Shown here piece after piece: positions 54,210-63,478 of a stretch of 64,000 nucleotides of DNA. Position numbers and translations under genes: made by a program. Location of the stretch: positions 884,501 to 948,500 of the forward strand of contig JADJXG010000001.1 of the NCBI GenBank assembly GCA_016715965.1. The letters run 5' to 3'. This DNA comes from Saprospiraceae bacterium. GTDB taxonomy: Bacteria; Bacteroidota; Bacteroidia; Chitinophagales; Saprospiraceae. Every line of letters starts with the position of its first letter. Within the stretch, counting starts at the first letter, position 1. The notes under the pieces were generated by a model. That model searched no databases, was not told the DNA's origin, and worked only from the letters and a program-made list of their open reading frames with translations.

Positions 54210-54216
54210 TTCTTGC

Positions 54217-54224
54217 TAATTTTG
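54217..54224 (+). promoter_or_regulatory. -7 promoter element (TAATTTTG)
   Basis: An exact TAnnTTTG match 27 nt before ATG 54252. It lies just 8 bp from the yraN start on the other strand. Confidence 0.6.
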
Positions 54225-54251
54225 CATCCTTCAATAAATAACAACACAGTA

Positions 54252-55244
54252 ATGCTAAAAATGATCGAGCAATTTCCAGACACTTTGGTCAGCGGAATTC
54301 GCATTGCTCAGGATTTTAATGCCCTATTTAATAAGGATAACATAGAGAACATTTATGTATCCGGAATGGGTGGTTCCGGCATCGGTGCGGAATTTGTCTA
54401 TTCGTTTGTGAAAGATGAATTAAAAATACCTTTTGCCGTCGGTAAATCGTATGATTTGCCGGCATGGGTAAATCAAAACACCCTGCTTATTCTTTCTTCT
54501 TATTCCGGCAATACTGAAGAAACCATCGAAGTACTCAAAAAAGGAATCCACCAATCCGCCAAAGTGGTTGTGATTTCTTCCGGAGGCACAATGATGCGCC
54601 TAGCCATTGAAAACAATCTTTCATTTGTAAAATTGCCCTCAGATTGGAGTTCTCCCAGAGCATGTCTTGGCTTTTCGATTGCAGCTCAGTTGGGAGTTCT
54701 ATTCAAAATTGGTTTGATTTCAGAGAAAAAATGGGCAGAACTTTTGGAATGTGCAGATTTTATCAAGACTGAGTCCAGCCAGATTCAAGAAAAATCAAAA
54801 AAATTGGCTGAATCTCTGTTCGGCAAAATGATTGTCATCTATAGTTCTGAAAGAATAGAACCGGTGGCCCTGAGGTTTAGACAACAAATCAATGAAAATG
54901 CCAAAAGACTTTGTTGGCATCATGTGGTTCCTGAAATGAACCACAACGAATTGGTAGGATGGAGAAAATCAGATGATGAGCTGGCCGTTTTATTTTTATT
55001 AAATTCCGATGATTCGGATAGAATTTCTCAGAGGATGGACTTGACAAAAGATGTTGTTTCCCACTTTGCAGGTTCAGTGATCAGTTTGTTTTCCAAGGGA
55101 AAAAATACAATAGAGCGCAGTCTCTATTTGGTCCATTTGCTGGATTATGCCAGTGTTCATTTGGCATTTTTAAATGGGGTAGATCCGGTTGAGGTAAAGG
55201 TAATTGATTTTCTCAAATCAGAATTAGCAGCTGCCAAGGACTAA
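54252..55244 (+). CDS. bifunctional phosphoglucose/phosphomannose isomerase
   Basis: A 330-aa SIS-fold enzyme interconverting glucose-6-P or mannose-6-P with fructose-6-P. Sugar-phosphate loops are SGMGGSGIGAE and LSSYSGNTEET. The catalytic region PEMNHNELVGW carries the His and Glu typical of the PGI/PMI family found in archaea and some bacteria. ATG 54252 is chosen because the promoter element lies inside the longer frame (opening at 54213). It may serve as the main glucose-phosphate isomerase or feed GDP-mannose synthesis; no classical pgi is in this window. The 3' end overlaps the convergent lipoprotein gene by 4 nt. Confidence 0.93.
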   Translation: MLKMIEQFPDTLVSGIRIAQDFNALFNKDNIENIYVSGMGGSGIGAEFVYSFVKDELKIPFAVGKSYDLPAWVNQNTLLILSSYSGNTEETIEVLKKGIHQSAKVVVISSGGTMMRLAIENNLSFVKLPSDWSSPRACLGFSIAAQLGVLFKIGLISEKKWAELLECADFIKTESSQIQEKSKKLAESLFGKMIVIYSSERIEPVALRFRQQINENAKRLCWHHVVPEMNHNELVGWRKSDDELAVLFLLNSDDSDRISQRMDLTKDVVSHFAGSVISLFSKGKNTIERSLYLVHLLDYASVHLAFLNGVDPVEVKVIDFLKSELAAAKD

Positions 55245-55486
55245 TTGGTTCTATTTTTCTTGGGTTTTCTTTTGTCTGATTTCTTAGGTTTTCCCTTCGA
55301 ATACATTTTTTGTTTTTTATCCCACAGGCCTGAATTTGGCTTTTTCTTAGGATTGCCCTTTTTGTCCAACTCGGTATGGTACTCTTCGGTAGGACAACCA
55401 TATCCTCTGTTGCAGGAACTGAGGACTGCAACGGCCAAAATTAAAAAAAGAAAATACCGGAAAGAGAATCTCTGAAAAAGGTACAT
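55241..55486 (-). CDS. small Lys-rich lipoprotein
   Basis: An 81-aa protein with a lipoprotein signal (hydrophobic FLFLILAVAVLSSC, Cys at about residue 25). The mature part starts NRGYGCPTEEYHTELDKKG and becomes very basic, with repeated GKPKK/RKPKK motifs at the end. Such short lipoproteins occur in Bacteroidota next to housekeeping genes; no function is known to me. The basic tail could bind nucleic acid or acidic polysaccharide; this is only inference. It is convergent with the isomerase gene and divergent from the HU gene. Confidence 0.75.
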   Translation of the reverse strand: MYLFQRFSFRYFLFLILAVAVLSSCNRGYGCPTEEYHTELDKKGNPKKKPNSGLWDKKQKMYSKGKPKKSDKRKPKKNRTN

Positions 55487-55629
55487 TATTCGGGCAAATT
55501 ATTGATTTTCAAACGCAAAGCTATATATTTTTATGATGTCTGCAGAACATGAATTTTGAAAGTATCAATAAAAACAGGGGTTTGGAGCGATTTTTTTTAT
55601 TAAAAAAACGAACATATTAAAAAAATGTA

Positions 55630-55637
55630 TATCTTTG
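55630..55637 (+). promoter_or_regulatory. -7 promoter element of the HU gene (TATCTTTG)
   Basis: An exact TAnnTTTG match 31 nt before ATG 55669, within a very AT-rich upstream region. Confidence 0.65.
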
Positions 55638-55668
55638 CATCATTATTAAAATACAAAAATCATCAAAA

Positions 55669-55941
55669 ATGAACAAAGGAGATTTGATCAACAATGTAGC
55701 AAAATCTGCTGATTGTACGAAAGTACAGGCTGCTACTGCGGTAGACACTGTATTTGAGTCTATCGAAAAAGCTTTGAAAAAAGGAGATAGAGTTACCCTT
55801 GTAGGATTTGGAACTTTCTCTGTATCAGTCAGAAAAGCAAGAGAAGGAAGAAATCCGGCCACCGGTAAAACCATCAAAATTCCTAAGAAAAAAGTGGTTC
55901 GCTTTAAATCCGGTAAAGGATTGTCTGAAAAGTTGAATTAA
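55669..55941 (+). CDS. hup: HU family DNA-binding protein
   Basis: A 90-aa nucleoid protein that bends DNA as a dimer. The helical N-terminus (NKGDLINNVAKSADCTKVQA), the GDRVTLVGFGTFSV strand, and the DNA-clamp arm GRNPATGKTIKIPKKKVVRFKSGK with its conserved Pro are intact. It has a strong promoter element and a strong terminator, hence a single-gene unit with probable high expression. HU and IHF cannot be separated by eye, but the length and arm sequence favour HU. Confidence 0.97.
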   Translation: MNKGDLINNVAKSADCTKVQAATAVDTVFESIEKALKKGDRVTLVGFGTFSVSVRKAREGRNPATGKTIKIPKKKVVRFKSGKGLSEKLN

Positions 55942-55956
55942 TTTTTTTAAGAAATC

Positions 55957-55996
55957 AAAAAAAGCCTCTCCGAAATCCAATTTGGAGGGGCTTTTT
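55957..55996 (+). terminator. intrinsic terminator of the HU gene
   Basis: Stem AAAGCC-TCTCC / GGAGG-GGCTTT with a 13-nt loop (one mismatch) flanked by A- and T-runs, 16 nt after the stop. Confidence 0.88.
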
Positions 55997-56065
55997 GCGT
56001 TAATTGTCCCTGATAAATGGGGCTCTCCCGCTAAAAGTTAAAAATCCAAACCCACATTTTATGAC

Positions 56066-56073
56066 TAATTTTG
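56066..56073 (+). promoter_or_regulatory. -7 promoter element (TAATTTTG)
   Basis: An exact TAnnTTTG match 20 nt before ATG 56094. It falls inside a longer reading frame and supports the later start. Confidence 0.55.
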
Positions 56074-56093
56074 GCCGTTCTAATAAAATCACC

Positions 56094-58067
56094 ATGATGA
56101 AATCTAGCATTTTTTACATCTTATCTATTTGGTTTTCAATAAATAGCATTGTTTTTTCACAGTCCAACGACCCCGTTTTATTCACCATTCAAAATCAACC
56201 CGTCAAAGTTTCTGAATTTGAATACATCTATACTAAAAACAATGGTAAAGAGGCTGATTTTTCAAAAGCATCCTTGGAAGAATACCTGAATCTTTATATA
56301 AAATTTAAACTAAAGGTCCAGGCAGCCCGAGACATGAAGTTGGACACGATCCCCACTTTGATTAAAGAATTAGAAGGATATCGGCAACAACTCACTACCA
56401 ATTATCTCAACGATAAAGAGGTCACGGATAAATTGGCAAAAGAAGTCTACGAAAGACAAAAGAAAGATCTAAAAATCAGTCATATTTTATTTAGTTTGAA
56501 CAACAGCGCGACGCCTTCTGATACACTTAAGGCTTATGAAGCTGCCATGCAGGCATACCGCGAAATCATGAAATCAAAAGAATGGGATGCGGCTGTTAAA
56601 AAATATTCCAATGATCTAAATACAGCCCAGCAAGGTGGTTCTCTCGGCTGGGTTACCGCTATGTTACCGGATGGATTTTTCCATTTTGAAAACACCATCT
56701 ATCAATTGAAAAAAGGAGAGATTTCCTACCCTGTAAGGTCCAGATTGGGTTTTCACCTGATCAGATTGGATGATATCAGACCAGCCCGCAGAAAAATGGA
56801 GGCTGCCCATATTCTTTTTAGAAAGAGCATCAAAGGAAAACCAGACATCCTTGCCAAAGGGAAAGTGGACAGTGCTTATCAAGTCCTCAGTAAAGGTGGA
56901 AATTTTGAGGAACTCGCCAGACTTCTCAGTGAAGACAAAACCACAAGCATGACGGGTGGCACGATCGGTTATTTTGGAATCAATCAATATGAATCCAGTT
57001 TTGAAGATGCTGCTTTTGCTTTAGAAAGAGACGGACAGGTTTCTGCCCCGGTGGAAACGAGCATTGGCTGGCATCTGATCAAGCGACTGAAAAGAGAAGA
57101 AGAATTGCCCTACGAAAGAGCCAAGAAGAAAATACAATCAGACATCAGCCGCGATAGCAGATTCAAAGAGGCGCAGGGAAGTTTGATTGGAAAAATAAAG
57201 GCAGAAGCCGGATACTCTGAAAATGCGGCTGCTCTGGATCGATTTGCTGCGGCAATGGATACCAATTTTTTTACCTACAAATGGAAAGCGCCAGAATTTG
57301 AAAAACAAGAAGAACTTGGTGCGATTGGGAATATTAAAATGACCAATACTGAATTTGCAGAATTCGTTAAATCAAATACAAGATTGAGGGTACAGGGCTC
57401 TGATGATCAGGATGTCAAGCAGGCAATCAGAAAGTTGTTTGATGAAATGGTTGCCCAAAAATGCCTTCAATATGAAGAAGGAAGACTGGAAGATAAATAT
57501 CCTGAATTCAAATCCCTCATGAGAGAATACCGGGAGGGAATACTCTTGTTTGAAGCGACCAAAAATGTGGTCTGGGATAGAGCAGCTGAAGACAGCTTGG
57601 GATTGAGAATGTTTTATGAAAAAAACAAATCGAAGTACCAATGGGATGAAAGAGCAATCGTTTATTATGTGGCTATAGATACTCCAGATAACAAAATCGT
57701 GGGTAAAATTCAAAAATACATGCAAAAGAAAACAGTATCTGCGGGTCTGGATAAATTTGATCAAAAAAGAGAATTCATCTCTTTTCAGAAATCCACTGTA
57801 GAGAAAAAGAACAAGGAAACTTACGAAGGACTGGAATTTAAGAAAGCTTCCATGACAGGTTTAAATAAAAATGCATCCGGGAAAGGCTATCATTTTAAAA
57901 AAATCGAACAAATTCTACCACCCAGTACAAAAACCCTCGATGAAGCAAGAGGATTTATCATTGCGGATTATCAGGATTATCTTGAGGCACTTTGGGTGGA
58001 CGAATTAAAAGCAAAATATCCGGTCAATGTAAATCAGGAAACTCTAAATGCGCTGGTAAAAATGTAA
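56094..58067 (+). CDS. periplasmic peptidyl-prolyl isomerase with two parvulin domains
   Basis: A 657-aa exported foldase. The signal peptide starts at ATG 56094 (MMKSSIFYILSIWF, cut after VFSQ); the frame upstream of it contains the promoter and is rejected. Residues about 25-120 form a SurA-N-like helical part. Two PpiC rotamase domains follow: KKDLKISHILF...GGSLGWVTAMLP and MEAAHILFRKS...GGTIGYFGINQYE. The C-terminal 270 residues are helical and chaperone-like. It heads a three-gene cluster with a lipoprotein and SurA and probably helps outer-membrane proteins fold. The first domain lacks none of the core strands, but activity cannot be judged by eye. Confidence 0.9.
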   Translation: MMKSSIFYILSIWFSINSIVFSQSNDPVLFTIQNQPVKVSEFEYIYTKNNGKEADFSKASLEEYLNLYIKFKLKVQAARDMKLDTIPTLIKELEGYRQQLTTNYLNDKEVTDKLAKEVYERQKKDLKISHILFSLNNSATPSDTLKAYEAAMQAYREIMKSKEWDAAVKKYSNDLNTAQQGGSLGWVTAMLPDGFFHFENTIYQLKKGEISYPVRSRLGFHLIRLDDIRPARRKMEAAHILFRKSIKGKPDILAKGKVDSAYQVLSKGGNFEELARLLSEDKTTSMTGGTIGYFGINQYESSFEDAAFALERDGQVSAPVETSIGWHLIKRLKREEELPYERAKKKIQSDISRDSRFKEAQGSLIGKIKAEAGYSENAAALDRFAAAMDTNFFTYKWKAPEFEKQEELGAIGNIKMTNTEFAEFVKSNTRLRVQGSDDQDVKQAIRKLFDEMVAQKCLQYEEGRLEDKYPEFKSLMREYREGILLFEATKNVVWDRAAEDSLGLRMFYEKNKSKYQWDERAIVYYVAIDTPDNKIVGKIQKYMQKKTVSAGLDKFDQKREFISFQKSTVEKKNKETYEGLEFKKASMTGLNKNASGKGYHFKKIEQILPPSTKTLDEARGFIIADYQDYLEALWVDELKAKYPVNVNQETLNALVKM

Positions 58068-58071
58068 TCCA

Positions 58072-58944
58072 ATGAGATTCTACCTGTCATTTTTTTTTCT
58101 TTTTTCCTTTGCCTGTTTATTGCAAAATTGCAATGAAAAAACAGGTAATGAAAAAGAAGGAAGTGATTTTGAAGAGCCTGTACTTGCAGAGTTTGATGAA
58201 CAAAAATTAAAATTGGGTCAAATTTCAGCTCTGTTTCCAGCCTTTGAAAATGAAGAAGACAGCATTCGATTTCTCTCCCAATATGTTGAAAAATGGTTAA
58301 AGGATTTGTCCTATTTAGAGAAAGCTAAGAAAGAATTGACGACTTCTCCGGAAATTGAAAGTCTGGTAGAAGATTATAAAAATTCACTGCTTCTCAATGC
58401 TTATGAAGAAAAAATCATTGCAACATCTTTAGACACTCAGGTTACCGAAAAGGAAATATTAGATTATTACAACCAAAACAAAGGAGAATATAAACTGGAT
58501 GAAACCATCCTGAGATTGCTATATGTTAAAATACCAAAGTCTGCTTATGATAGCAAAGTATTCTCACCCTTGTGGAATAAACCAGATGGTCAAAATTTTA
58601 ATGAGCTTCAAAAGTATTGTCAGAATAATGCGGAATTTTTTATCCTTCAATCGGATAAATGGTATAAATGGAATGACATAAATGACTTGTTGCCCACAAA
58701 GTTTATCAGTCAGAGCAGCATATTTACCGGAATGCAGAGGGAATTTGCAGATTTTAAATACCATTATTTGATCAAAATTAAAGAAGTGGTAAGGCCAAAC
58801 GAACAACCGCCCATTTCATATTTTAGCATGAAGGCAGAAAAATCGATTCTGCACGACAGAAGTAAACAACTCATAGAGAAAGAAAAGACCCTTCAATACG
58901 AAAATATGCTCAATCAAAAAAGGGCCAGGCAACACATCAAATAA
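58072..58944 (+). CDS. SurA-N-like periplasmic lipoprotein without a PPIase domain
   Basis: A 290-aa lipoprotein (lipobox LLQNC, Cys about residue 20). The opening of the mature part (PVLAEFDEQKLKLGQISALFP) resembles the N-terminal chaperone segment of SurA/PpiD-type proteins, which begins with a strand and long helices. TEKEILDYYNQNKGEYKLDETILRLLYVKIP follows where a parvulin domain would begin, but the GG-x-LG-W core of the rotamase is missing. It begins 4 nt after the upstream isomerase gene and is followed by surA, so the three are one operon. It is likely a membrane-tethered chaperone partner; the precise role is unknown. Confidence 0.8.
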   Translation: MRFYLSFFFLFSFACLLQNCNEKTGNEKEGSDFEEPVLAEFDEQKLKLGQISALFPAFENEEDSIRFLSQYVEKWLKDLSYLEKAKKELTTSPEIESLVEDYKNSLLLNAYEEKIIATSLDTQVTEKEILDYYNQNKGEYKLDETILRLLYVKIPKSAYDSKVFSPLWNKPDGQNFNELQKYCQNNAEFFILQSDKWYKWNDINDLLPTKFISQSSIFTGMQREFADFKYHYLIKIKEVVRPNEQPPISYFSMKAEKSILHDRSKQLIEKEKTLQYENMLNQKRARQHIK

Positions 58945-58971
58945 AATAAGTAAACCAGTAAAATAAAATAA

Positions 58972-60345
58972 ATGCATGGTATCGTGAAACAATTGATGAA
59001 GATGAAAACATGGCTGGTGCTATTTTCAATGATCCAGATGAGCTATGCACAAAATCCAATTACTGTGGATAAGATCATTGCAAAAGTAGGCGGTGAAATA
59101 ATTCTGTATTCAGATTGGAGAGATCAAATAGCATATATTTCAGAAAGACAAGGATCTATTTCTGAAGAAGAGCATTGTGAGGTTCTTGAAAATTTATTGT
59201 TTCAGAAATTTATGGTGCATCAGGCAAAGTTGGACAGTGTTGCTGTTCTGGATGAGGAGATCGAACAACAACTCTCTGCCAGAATCGATCAAATCCTGCA
59301 ATACATGAACAACGATGTTTCAAAATTTGAAGAATATTATGGCCAAAGCATTGAGCAGGTAAGGAGCCGCTTCAGAGATGATTTAAAAAATCAAATGCTG
59401 AGTGAAAGACTCCAAAACAAAGTATTGGGTAATATTACGGTAACACCCAATGAAGTTCAGGAATTTTTTAGCAAAATTCCAAAAGACAGCATTCCATATT
59501 TTAGTTCTGAAGTTGAAATTTCAGAAATCATTTACAAGCCGAAGGCAAATCCAGATGAGATAAAGAATGCCAAAGAAAAACTAGAAAAAATTCTTGCAAG
59601 AATTAAAGCGGGAGAGGATTTTGAAAAATTGGCGAAAATACATTCAGACGATGTCGGCTCTGCCAAATCCGGTGGAAATTTGGGATGGATGAAGAGAGGG
59701 TCATTGGTACCACAGTTTGAAGCCGTGGCCTTTGGACTTGAAAAAGACAGCATCTCCGATATTGTTGAAACAGAATTTGGATATCACATCATTCAATTGC
59801 TGGGACGTAGAGGAAACAATATCAATACCAGACACATCCTGGTCAAGGTGCGATATACAGAAACAGATTACACCAAAGCAAATCAATATCTGGACAGCAT
59901 CCGCTCCGTCATACTTCGCGACAGCATTCCCTTCGAAACAGCCGTAAGAAATTACAGTGACAAGAATTCCGAAACCTACAACAATGGAGGTCAAATATTA
60001 AATCCAAAAACAGGAAATGCCTATTTTGAAGTAGCAGACCTTGATCCTGATATTTATTTCGCCACCGATGGCTTAAAACCAGGTGAGTTGTCCAAAGTCA
60101 TCGCATCTAATGAACCCGATGGTAAAAAAGTATTCAGGATCGTAAAGCTGGTTTCAAGAAGTACACCACATCGAGCAAACTTGCAGCAAGATTATCACAA
60201 AATCCAAACTGCAGCCAAAGAGATGAAAAAGAACGAACATTTTAGAATTTGGCTGGAACAAAAAATTCCGAGTGTGTATTCTTACATTGAGCCAACGATT
60301 AAAACAAATTGCCCCAATCTTCAAAATTGGGGTAATCCCAACTAG
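58972..60345 (+). CDS. surA: periplasmic chaperone/peptidyl-prolyl isomerase SurA
   Basis: A 457-aa exported chaperone for outer-membrane proteins. The signal peptide ends near MSYAQ; ATG 58972 is used, although ATG 58996 gives a shorter n-region and is possible. The N-domain starts VDKIIAKVGGEIILYSDW, the usual SurA opening. Rotamase domain 1 spans about 175-285 (SEVEISEIIYKP ... SGGNLGWMKRGSL) and domain 2 about 290-395 (TRHILVKVRY). Domain 2 is less canonical, with GGQILNPKTG in place of the GGxLG(W) motif. A CCCCAAT/ATTGGGG hairpin lies in the last codons. It is the third gene of the foldase operon. Confidence 0.93.
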   Translation: MHGIVKQLMKMKTWLVLFSMIQMSYAQNPITVDKIIAKVGGEIILYSDWRDQIAYISERQGSISEEEHCEVLENLLFQKFMVHQAKLDSVAVLDEEIEQQLSARIDQILQYMNNDVSKFEEYYGQSIEQVRSRFRDDLKNQMLSERLQNKVLGNITVTPNEVQEFFSKIPKDSIPYFSSEVEISEIIYKPKANPDEIKNAKEKLEKILARIKAGEDFEKLAKIHSDDVGSAKSGGNLGWMKRGSLVPQFEAVAFGLEKDSISDIVETEFGYHIIQLLGRRGNNINTRHILVKVRYTETDYTKANQYLDSIRSVILRDSIPFETAVRNYSDKNSETYNNGGQILNPKTGNAYFEVADLDPDIYFATDGLKPGELSKVIASNEPDGKKVFRIVKLVSRSTPHRANLQQDYHKIQTAAKEMKKNEHFRIWLEQKIPSVYSYIEPTIKTNCPNLQNWGNPN

Positions 60346-60380
60346 GCCATTGTTCGTTCCAATGGATTCGCAAAGATTCA

Positions 60381-60388
60381 TACCTTTG
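60381..60388 (+). promoter_or_regulatory. -7 promoter element of the tRNA gene (TACCTTTG)
   Basis: An exact TAnnTTTG match 14 nt before the tRNA 5' end, giving a short leader to be trimmed by RNase P. Confidence 0.65.
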
Positions 60389-60402
60389 CCATTTCTTAGA
60401 AT

Positions 60403-60474
60403 GGTCCCGTAGTTCAACGGATAGAATGGAAGTTTCCGGAACTTCAGATAGTGGTTCGATTCCACTCGGGACTA
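60403..60474 (+). tRNA. tRNA-Arg (anticodon CCG)
   Basis: The cloverleaf is complete. Acceptor GGTCCCG/CGGGACT starts with a G-U pair. The D-stem is GTTC/GAAT with loop AACGGATA, the anticodon stem is GAAGT/ACTTC with loop TTCCGGA (anticodon CCG at 60436-60438), and the T-stem is AGTGG/CCACT with loop TTCGATT. The discriminator base is A. The 3' CCA is not encoded. It reads CGG codons. It stands alone after surA with its own promoter element. Confidence 0.95.
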
Positions 60475-60709
60475 CTTTATCAATTAAAGTCTGCAGGAAG
60501 CCATTGTACCAAAAAATGGAAACACAACTCTGATATAAATATCTCAACGTGAGACATACAATGTTTGGAATTATTTAACCAAGAATAGATCCAATATAAT
60601 ACCCTGATCTAAATACATGAGTCCTTTTGAAGCACAGGCCTCAGAACCTTCTTCATCGGATCGATTTATATCAGACCTATTAGAAATCGATCTCTATCCA
60701 TTAAATGAT

Positions 60710-61660
60710 TCAGTCTTTATTGGTACTCTGACCCTTATCCTTATGCAATTGCATATTTCCCATGGCAAGCATTTGTCTCAGGGTTCTATCCATATTCTCC
60801 AAACTGCCATCCAAGAAAATGACATTGCCATTGCCGTGTTCTGCAAAGTTTTTAATGGCCTCTGTCCACATACTAAACATGATCAAATTGGCATCCAGGT
60901 TTGAATCTTCCATCAATTTAGCGGCGTTGCTCATTCCCTTTGCAATTTCTTCTCTGAAGGAAGCAATTCCCTGACCTCTTAATTGGGCCGCCAGTCTTTC
61001 AGATTCCGCCTCAATTTTTATGGCATTGCCATCCGCTTCAGCAGCTTTTGTTTTTGTAATCAACAAGGCTTGTCCTTCATTTTCAGCCGCTGCCTTCAAA
61101 TTATGCGAAGCAACCACTTTGGCCATGGATCTCATGACTTCTTCATCAAAAGTGATGTCATTGATTTGTAAATCGATCAGATGATAACCCCAATCCTCTA
61201 AAGTTTTATCCAGATTCTCTTTGACGTTCTCGACAATTTCCCTGCGCAAAACCAAAACTTCACTTTGTCTTTTGGTGGCGACAAACGCCCGCACAGAACC
61301 TTCGATCGATCTGATCAATGCCTGCATAAAATTGCGATCGTCCAAAAACTTGAAGGCAACATTTTTAATGGTGTTCTCCTCCTGATTTAAAACGGAATAC
61401 AGAAGCATGGCCGTAAAATTGACCGTTGCCTGATCCACCGTCACTGCCTGAAAACCGAGTTCAACGCTTCGGTTTTGAATGGAAATTCTTCTGTGAATCA
61501 CTTCAATCAGTGGAATTTTTACGTTGAGTCCCGGCGAAAGCAATCTCCTGTATTTTCCAAATACGGTGATCACAGCGACCGTACCTTGTTTGACGGTAAC
61601 CAATGAAAAAAATAAAACGATGATAAAAAGTGAAAATAAAATCAGTGTAACCGGATCCAT
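60710..61660 (-). CDS. SPFH/Band 7 (stomatin-like) membrane protein
   Basis: A 316-aa protein with one N-terminal membrane helix (about 5-25). An SPFH domain (about 28-200) follows, with VKQGTVAVITVFGKYRRLLSPGLNVKIPL and the typical NRSVELGFQAVTVDQATVNF. A helical coiled-coil tail rich in Ala and Glu completes it. It matches slipin/stomatin-type scaffolds of membrane microdomains, also related to the HflK/HflC regulators of FtsH. No NfeD partner gene is adjacent. It starts 22 nt after nadE and is probably in the same operon. Confidence 0.92.
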   Translation of the reverse strand: MDPVTLILFSLFIIVLFFSLVTVKQGTVAVITVFGKYRRLLSPGLNVKIPLIEVIHRRISIQNRSVELGFQAVTVDQATVNFTAMLLYSVLNQEENTIKNVAFKFLDDRNFMQALIRSIEGSVRAFVATKRQSEVLVLRREIVENVKENLDKTLEDWGYHLIDLQINDITFDEEVMRSMAKVVASHNLKAAAENEGQALLITKTKAAEADGNAIKIEAESERLAAQLRGQGIASFREEIAKGMSNAAKLMEDSNLDANLIMFSMWTEAIKNFAEHGNGNVIFLDGSLENMDRTLRQMLAMGNMQLHKDKGQSTNKD

Positions 61661-61682
61661 ATTTTTAATTGTTTAAATTGAT

Positions 61683-63320
61683 TTAACACAAATATTTTCC
61701 TTCGATGGGCAATCTACGGCCCAATCCAAAAGCTTTGGAAGAAACTCGCAAAACAGGTGGTGACTGATGCCTTTTAAATTCTGCCATATTCACAAGTCTC
61801 AATGATTTGATCACCACCTCTTCCTGATATCCCATGGCCACGATTTCTTCAGGTCCCTTTTTGTTTTCAATGTACTGAAACAATATTGGATCCAGAATAG
61901 AATAATCCGGTAAGGAATCACTGTCTTTCTGTCCAGGTCTTAATTCTGCAGAAGGAGCTTTCTGAATGGAGTTCAGAGGAATTCTGATTTTATTTCTGTT
62001 GACATGATTGGCAAGTTGATACACTTCCGTTTTGTACACATCCGCCAGGACTGCGATTCCACCACAAAGATCCCCATACAAAGTACCGTAACCTACAGCC
62101 ATTTCACTTTTGTTGGTGGTGTTCAACAAGATGTATTTGAATTTATTGGAAAAAGCCATGAGCAACATGCCTCTGATTCTGGCTTGAATATTCTCTTCCG
62201 TCACATCTTCCTTCAATCCTTCAAACCAGGTCGAAAGGCTTGACTTAAAAGATTCATAATGATCTTTTATTGGAATTATTTCATGCGAAATTCCCAGATT
62301 ACGCACCAATTCCAAGGCATCATCCAGGGAGCCTCTGGAAGAATAGGGTGAGGGCATCAACAAACCCTTTACATTTTCAGGACCCAGGGCATCGGCCGCG
62401 AGTACTGCGGTCAAAGCGGAATCGATTCCACCTGATAATCCAAGAATGGCCTTTTTGAAACCCAATTTGTGAAAATATTCGCGAATGCCCATCACCAGAG
62501 CCCTGTACATTAGATCTGTTTTATCCTTGGGCTGTTCTGATTTTTTACCTCCTTTCACAACATCTTCCAAATCGTAGGTGCGAAGGCAGGCTTCAAAATA
62601 AGGCATTTCATCATAGCATTGACCATCTGGAGACATAACTACACTACCCCCATCAAAAAGAATCTCTGTTTGCCCACCATAATTATTGACATAAAACATT
62701 GGAATCTTGTATTGTTCCACATTGGCTTTAATCGTGTGTATTCGATTGGCCGGATGATCAAAACTAAATGGGGAGGCGGAAAGATTTAAAATAAAATCCG
62801 GATTCTGATTGATGACATGGTCCAAAGGACAAATGCTGTACATGGGATTGTTGTTGCCCAGATTCCAAATATCTTCACAAATGGTAATGGCAATTTTCTT
62901 CCCTTTGAAATGCACCAGACTAAATTCTCTGGCGGGTTCAAAATAGCGATATTCATCAAAAATATCATAATTTGGCAACAGCGCTTTATGGGCCAGCATC
63001 TGGATTTTTCCATTTGCTAAAAAAAAAGCAGAATTGTACAAATCCTTGCCTTCTAGGTTGGGATTGACGGTAGGTGCCCCGACCACAATGGCCAAATTAT
63101 GGCTTAGGTCACAAAGATTTTTAACCACTTCCATGGATTTTCTGATAAAATCTCTGAATTCCAAAAAATCCCTTGGTGGGTATCCACAAGTTGCCAACTC
63201 GCTAAAACAAATCAGATCTGATTCTTCCTTCAAGGCAGTCAGGATTGCATCTTTCATGAGTTGCAAATTGCCATCAAAATCACCTATTCTGAAATTGAGT
63301 TGGGCCAAGGTAATTCGCAT
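61683..63320 (-). CDS. nadE: glutamine-dependent NAD+ synthetase
   Basis: It converts deamido-NAD to NAD+ using glutamine and ATP, the last step of NAD synthesis. The 545-aa protein has an N-terminal nitrilase-type glutaminase domain (about 1-260): Glu in CFSELATCGYPPRD, Lys in AHKALLPNYDIFDE, Cys in ITICEDIW. The C-terminal synthetase domain (about 270-545) has the ATP loop LGLSGGIDSAL and the later TTNKSEMAVGYGTLYGD. Both halves are intact. A -7 element TATCTTTG lies at 63346-63339 on its strand. The SPFH gene follows. Confidence 0.98.
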   Translation of the reverse strand: MRITLAQLNFRIGDFDGNLQLMKDAILTALKEESDLICFSELATCGYPPRDFLEFRDFIRKSMEVVKNLCDLSHNLAIVVGAPTVNPNLEGKDLYNSAFFLANGKIQMLAHKALLPNYDIFDEYRYFEPAREFSLVHFKGKKIAITICEDIWNLGNNNPMYSICPLDHVINQNPDFILNLSASPFSFDHPANRIHTIKANVEQYKIPMFYVNNYGGQTEILFDGGSVVMSPDGQCYDEMPYFEACLRTYDLEDVVKGGKKSEQPKDKTDLMYRALVMGIREYFHKLGFKKAILGLSGGIDSALTAVLAADALGPENVKGLLMPSPYSSRGSLDDALELVRNLGISHEIIPIKDHYESFKSSLSTWFEGLKEDVTEENIQARIRGMLLMAFSNKFKYILLNTTNKSEMAVGYGTLYGDLCGGIAVLADVYKTEVYQLANHVNRNKIRIPLNSIQKAPSAELRPGQKDSDSLPDYSILDPILFQYIENKKGPEEIVAMGYQEEVVIKSLRLVNMAEFKRHQSPPVLRVSSKAFGLGRRLPIEGKYLC

Positions 63321-63338
63321 GCCATCGGGTTATACTGG

Positions 63339-63346
63339 CAAAGATA
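63339..63346 (-). promoter_or_regulatory. -7 promoter element of nadE (TATCTTTG)
   Basis: An exact TAnnTTTG match on the minus strand, 18 nt before ATG 63320. Confidence 0.6.
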
Positions 63347-63460
63347 GTCAAACGGAATTATAAGCAGCTATCTAAAAAATATCGCAACCATCGAACCATT
63401 TCTATTGATAAGAATAAAATTATCCCTGCTTATTATAGCAAACAATCGCGCGCAAGGAGT

Positions 63461-63468
63461 TAATTTTG
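63461..63468 (+). promoter_or_regulatory. -7 promoter element of dnaX (TAATTTTG)
   Basis: An exact TAnnTTTG match 10 nt before ATG 63479. Confidence 0.6.
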
Positions 63469-63478
63469 GGCCTGCTCT

